NCBI GenBank assembly: GCA_003554945.1
Contig: PWHN01000106.1
Coordinates: 1 to 40,197 of the forward strand
Source of the DNA: a bacterium
Lineage (GTDB): Bacteria > T1Sed10-126
Reading direction: 5' to 3'
Length of the DNA: 40,197 nt
Position numbers and translations under genes: made by a program. This document shows positions 40,060-40,197 of the stretch, in pieces (position 1 is the first letter of the stretch; each line of letters opens with the position of its first letter). A model generated the notes under the pieces. The model searched no databases, was not told where the DNA came from, and saw only the letters and a list, made by a program, of their open reading frames with translations.

Positions 40060-40096
40060 GAACTATTCACGACAGTTTAACTGTCGTAAATAGTTC
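40060..40096. repeat. 37-bp near-perfect palindrome
   Basis: Two 18-nt arms, GAACTATTCACGACAGTT and its complement with one mismatch, meet around a single central base. No T-run follows, so it is not a normal terminator. It could be the end of a transposable element beyond the window, or a protein-binding site. No gene is visible from 39930 to the window end. Confidence 0.65.
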
Positions 40097-40197
40097 ATCC
40101 ACAGGACAGCCGTTTATCGTCTCCAAAAAAGGATTAAGCAATTATATTCCAGTCTGGCTATTTCTACATAATGTAATTTTCCAGTTTTTCTGTAAAC

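Overview
The window looks like a contiguous chromosomal stretch from a diderm (Gram-negative-type), probably anaerobic bacterium of moderate GC. The evidence for an outer membrane is a YaiO-type beta-barrel protein with a signal peptide and a terminal phenylalanine. Many genes use TTG or GTG starts behind good Shine-Dalgarno sequences. Proteins are strongly acidic (Glu/Asp-rich), which would fit a halophile, but this is an impression and not a measurement. Oxygen-sensitive or Fe-S linked families (NifX/DUF134, cysteine desulfidase, DUF364, AmmeMemoRadiSam protein B) fit an anaerobe. I cannot name the phylum safely.

Layout. 80-3690: a NifX-like protein, DUF134 regulator, metallo-hydrolase, L-cysteine desulfidase and DUF364 protein, probably metal/Fe-S/sulfur metabolism, led by a TTGCCA-N17-TATAAT promoter. 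3762-4889 (minus): a beta-lactamase-fold serine hydrolase. 5341-7221: gpsA, an IHF/HU-like gene, a MerR gene and tRNA-Pro(GGG), a housekeeping block. 7316-8825: a Nudix hydrolase and mannose-1-phosphate guanylyltransferase. 9014-13416: a small hypothetical gene, then a tight run of TPR/coiled-coil envelope protein, MurG-like glycosyltransferase, DEDDh exonuclease-WYL fusion and DUF4336 protein. 13660-17328: PAS-PAS-GGDEF cyclase, OFA-type MFS transporter (convergent) and Ppx/GppA phosphatase. 17370-17641 is a near-palindromic, gene-free element with three hairpins that share the same ATCCA loop.

17718-31765 reads as one envelope-polysaccharide and signalling island. YaiO faces a minus-strand operon of response regulator, membrane-anchored HEAT protein and processive family-2 glycosyltransferase, whose genes overlap by 4 nt each. 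These are followed by a large hybrid histidine kinase, a receiver-PP2C phosphatase, a STAS anti-anti-sigma protein, an anti-sigma-type ATPase that overlaps an isolated cpaF-like ATPase, and a separate Hpt protein. Together they contain all parts of a phosphorelay (kinase, receivers, Hpt, response regulator) and of a partner switch (phosphatase, STAS, kinase). I infer that this circuit controls the polysaccharide machine, but the sequence does not prove it.

31948-36816: N-acyl-D-amino-acid deacylase, AmmeMemoRadiSam protein B, then yraN and comM overlapping by 4 nt; yraN apparently starts at ATT. 36886-38796: two toxin-antitoxin pairs (TumE type and ParE type) among gene remnants. 38841-39929: a cupin protein and a membrane-anchored FMN-binding protein with a strong promoter.

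Intergenic gaps from about 5 kb onward, and densely from 19 kb to 35 kb, are filled with dispersed palindromic repeats and two kinds of 7-bp tandem repeat.
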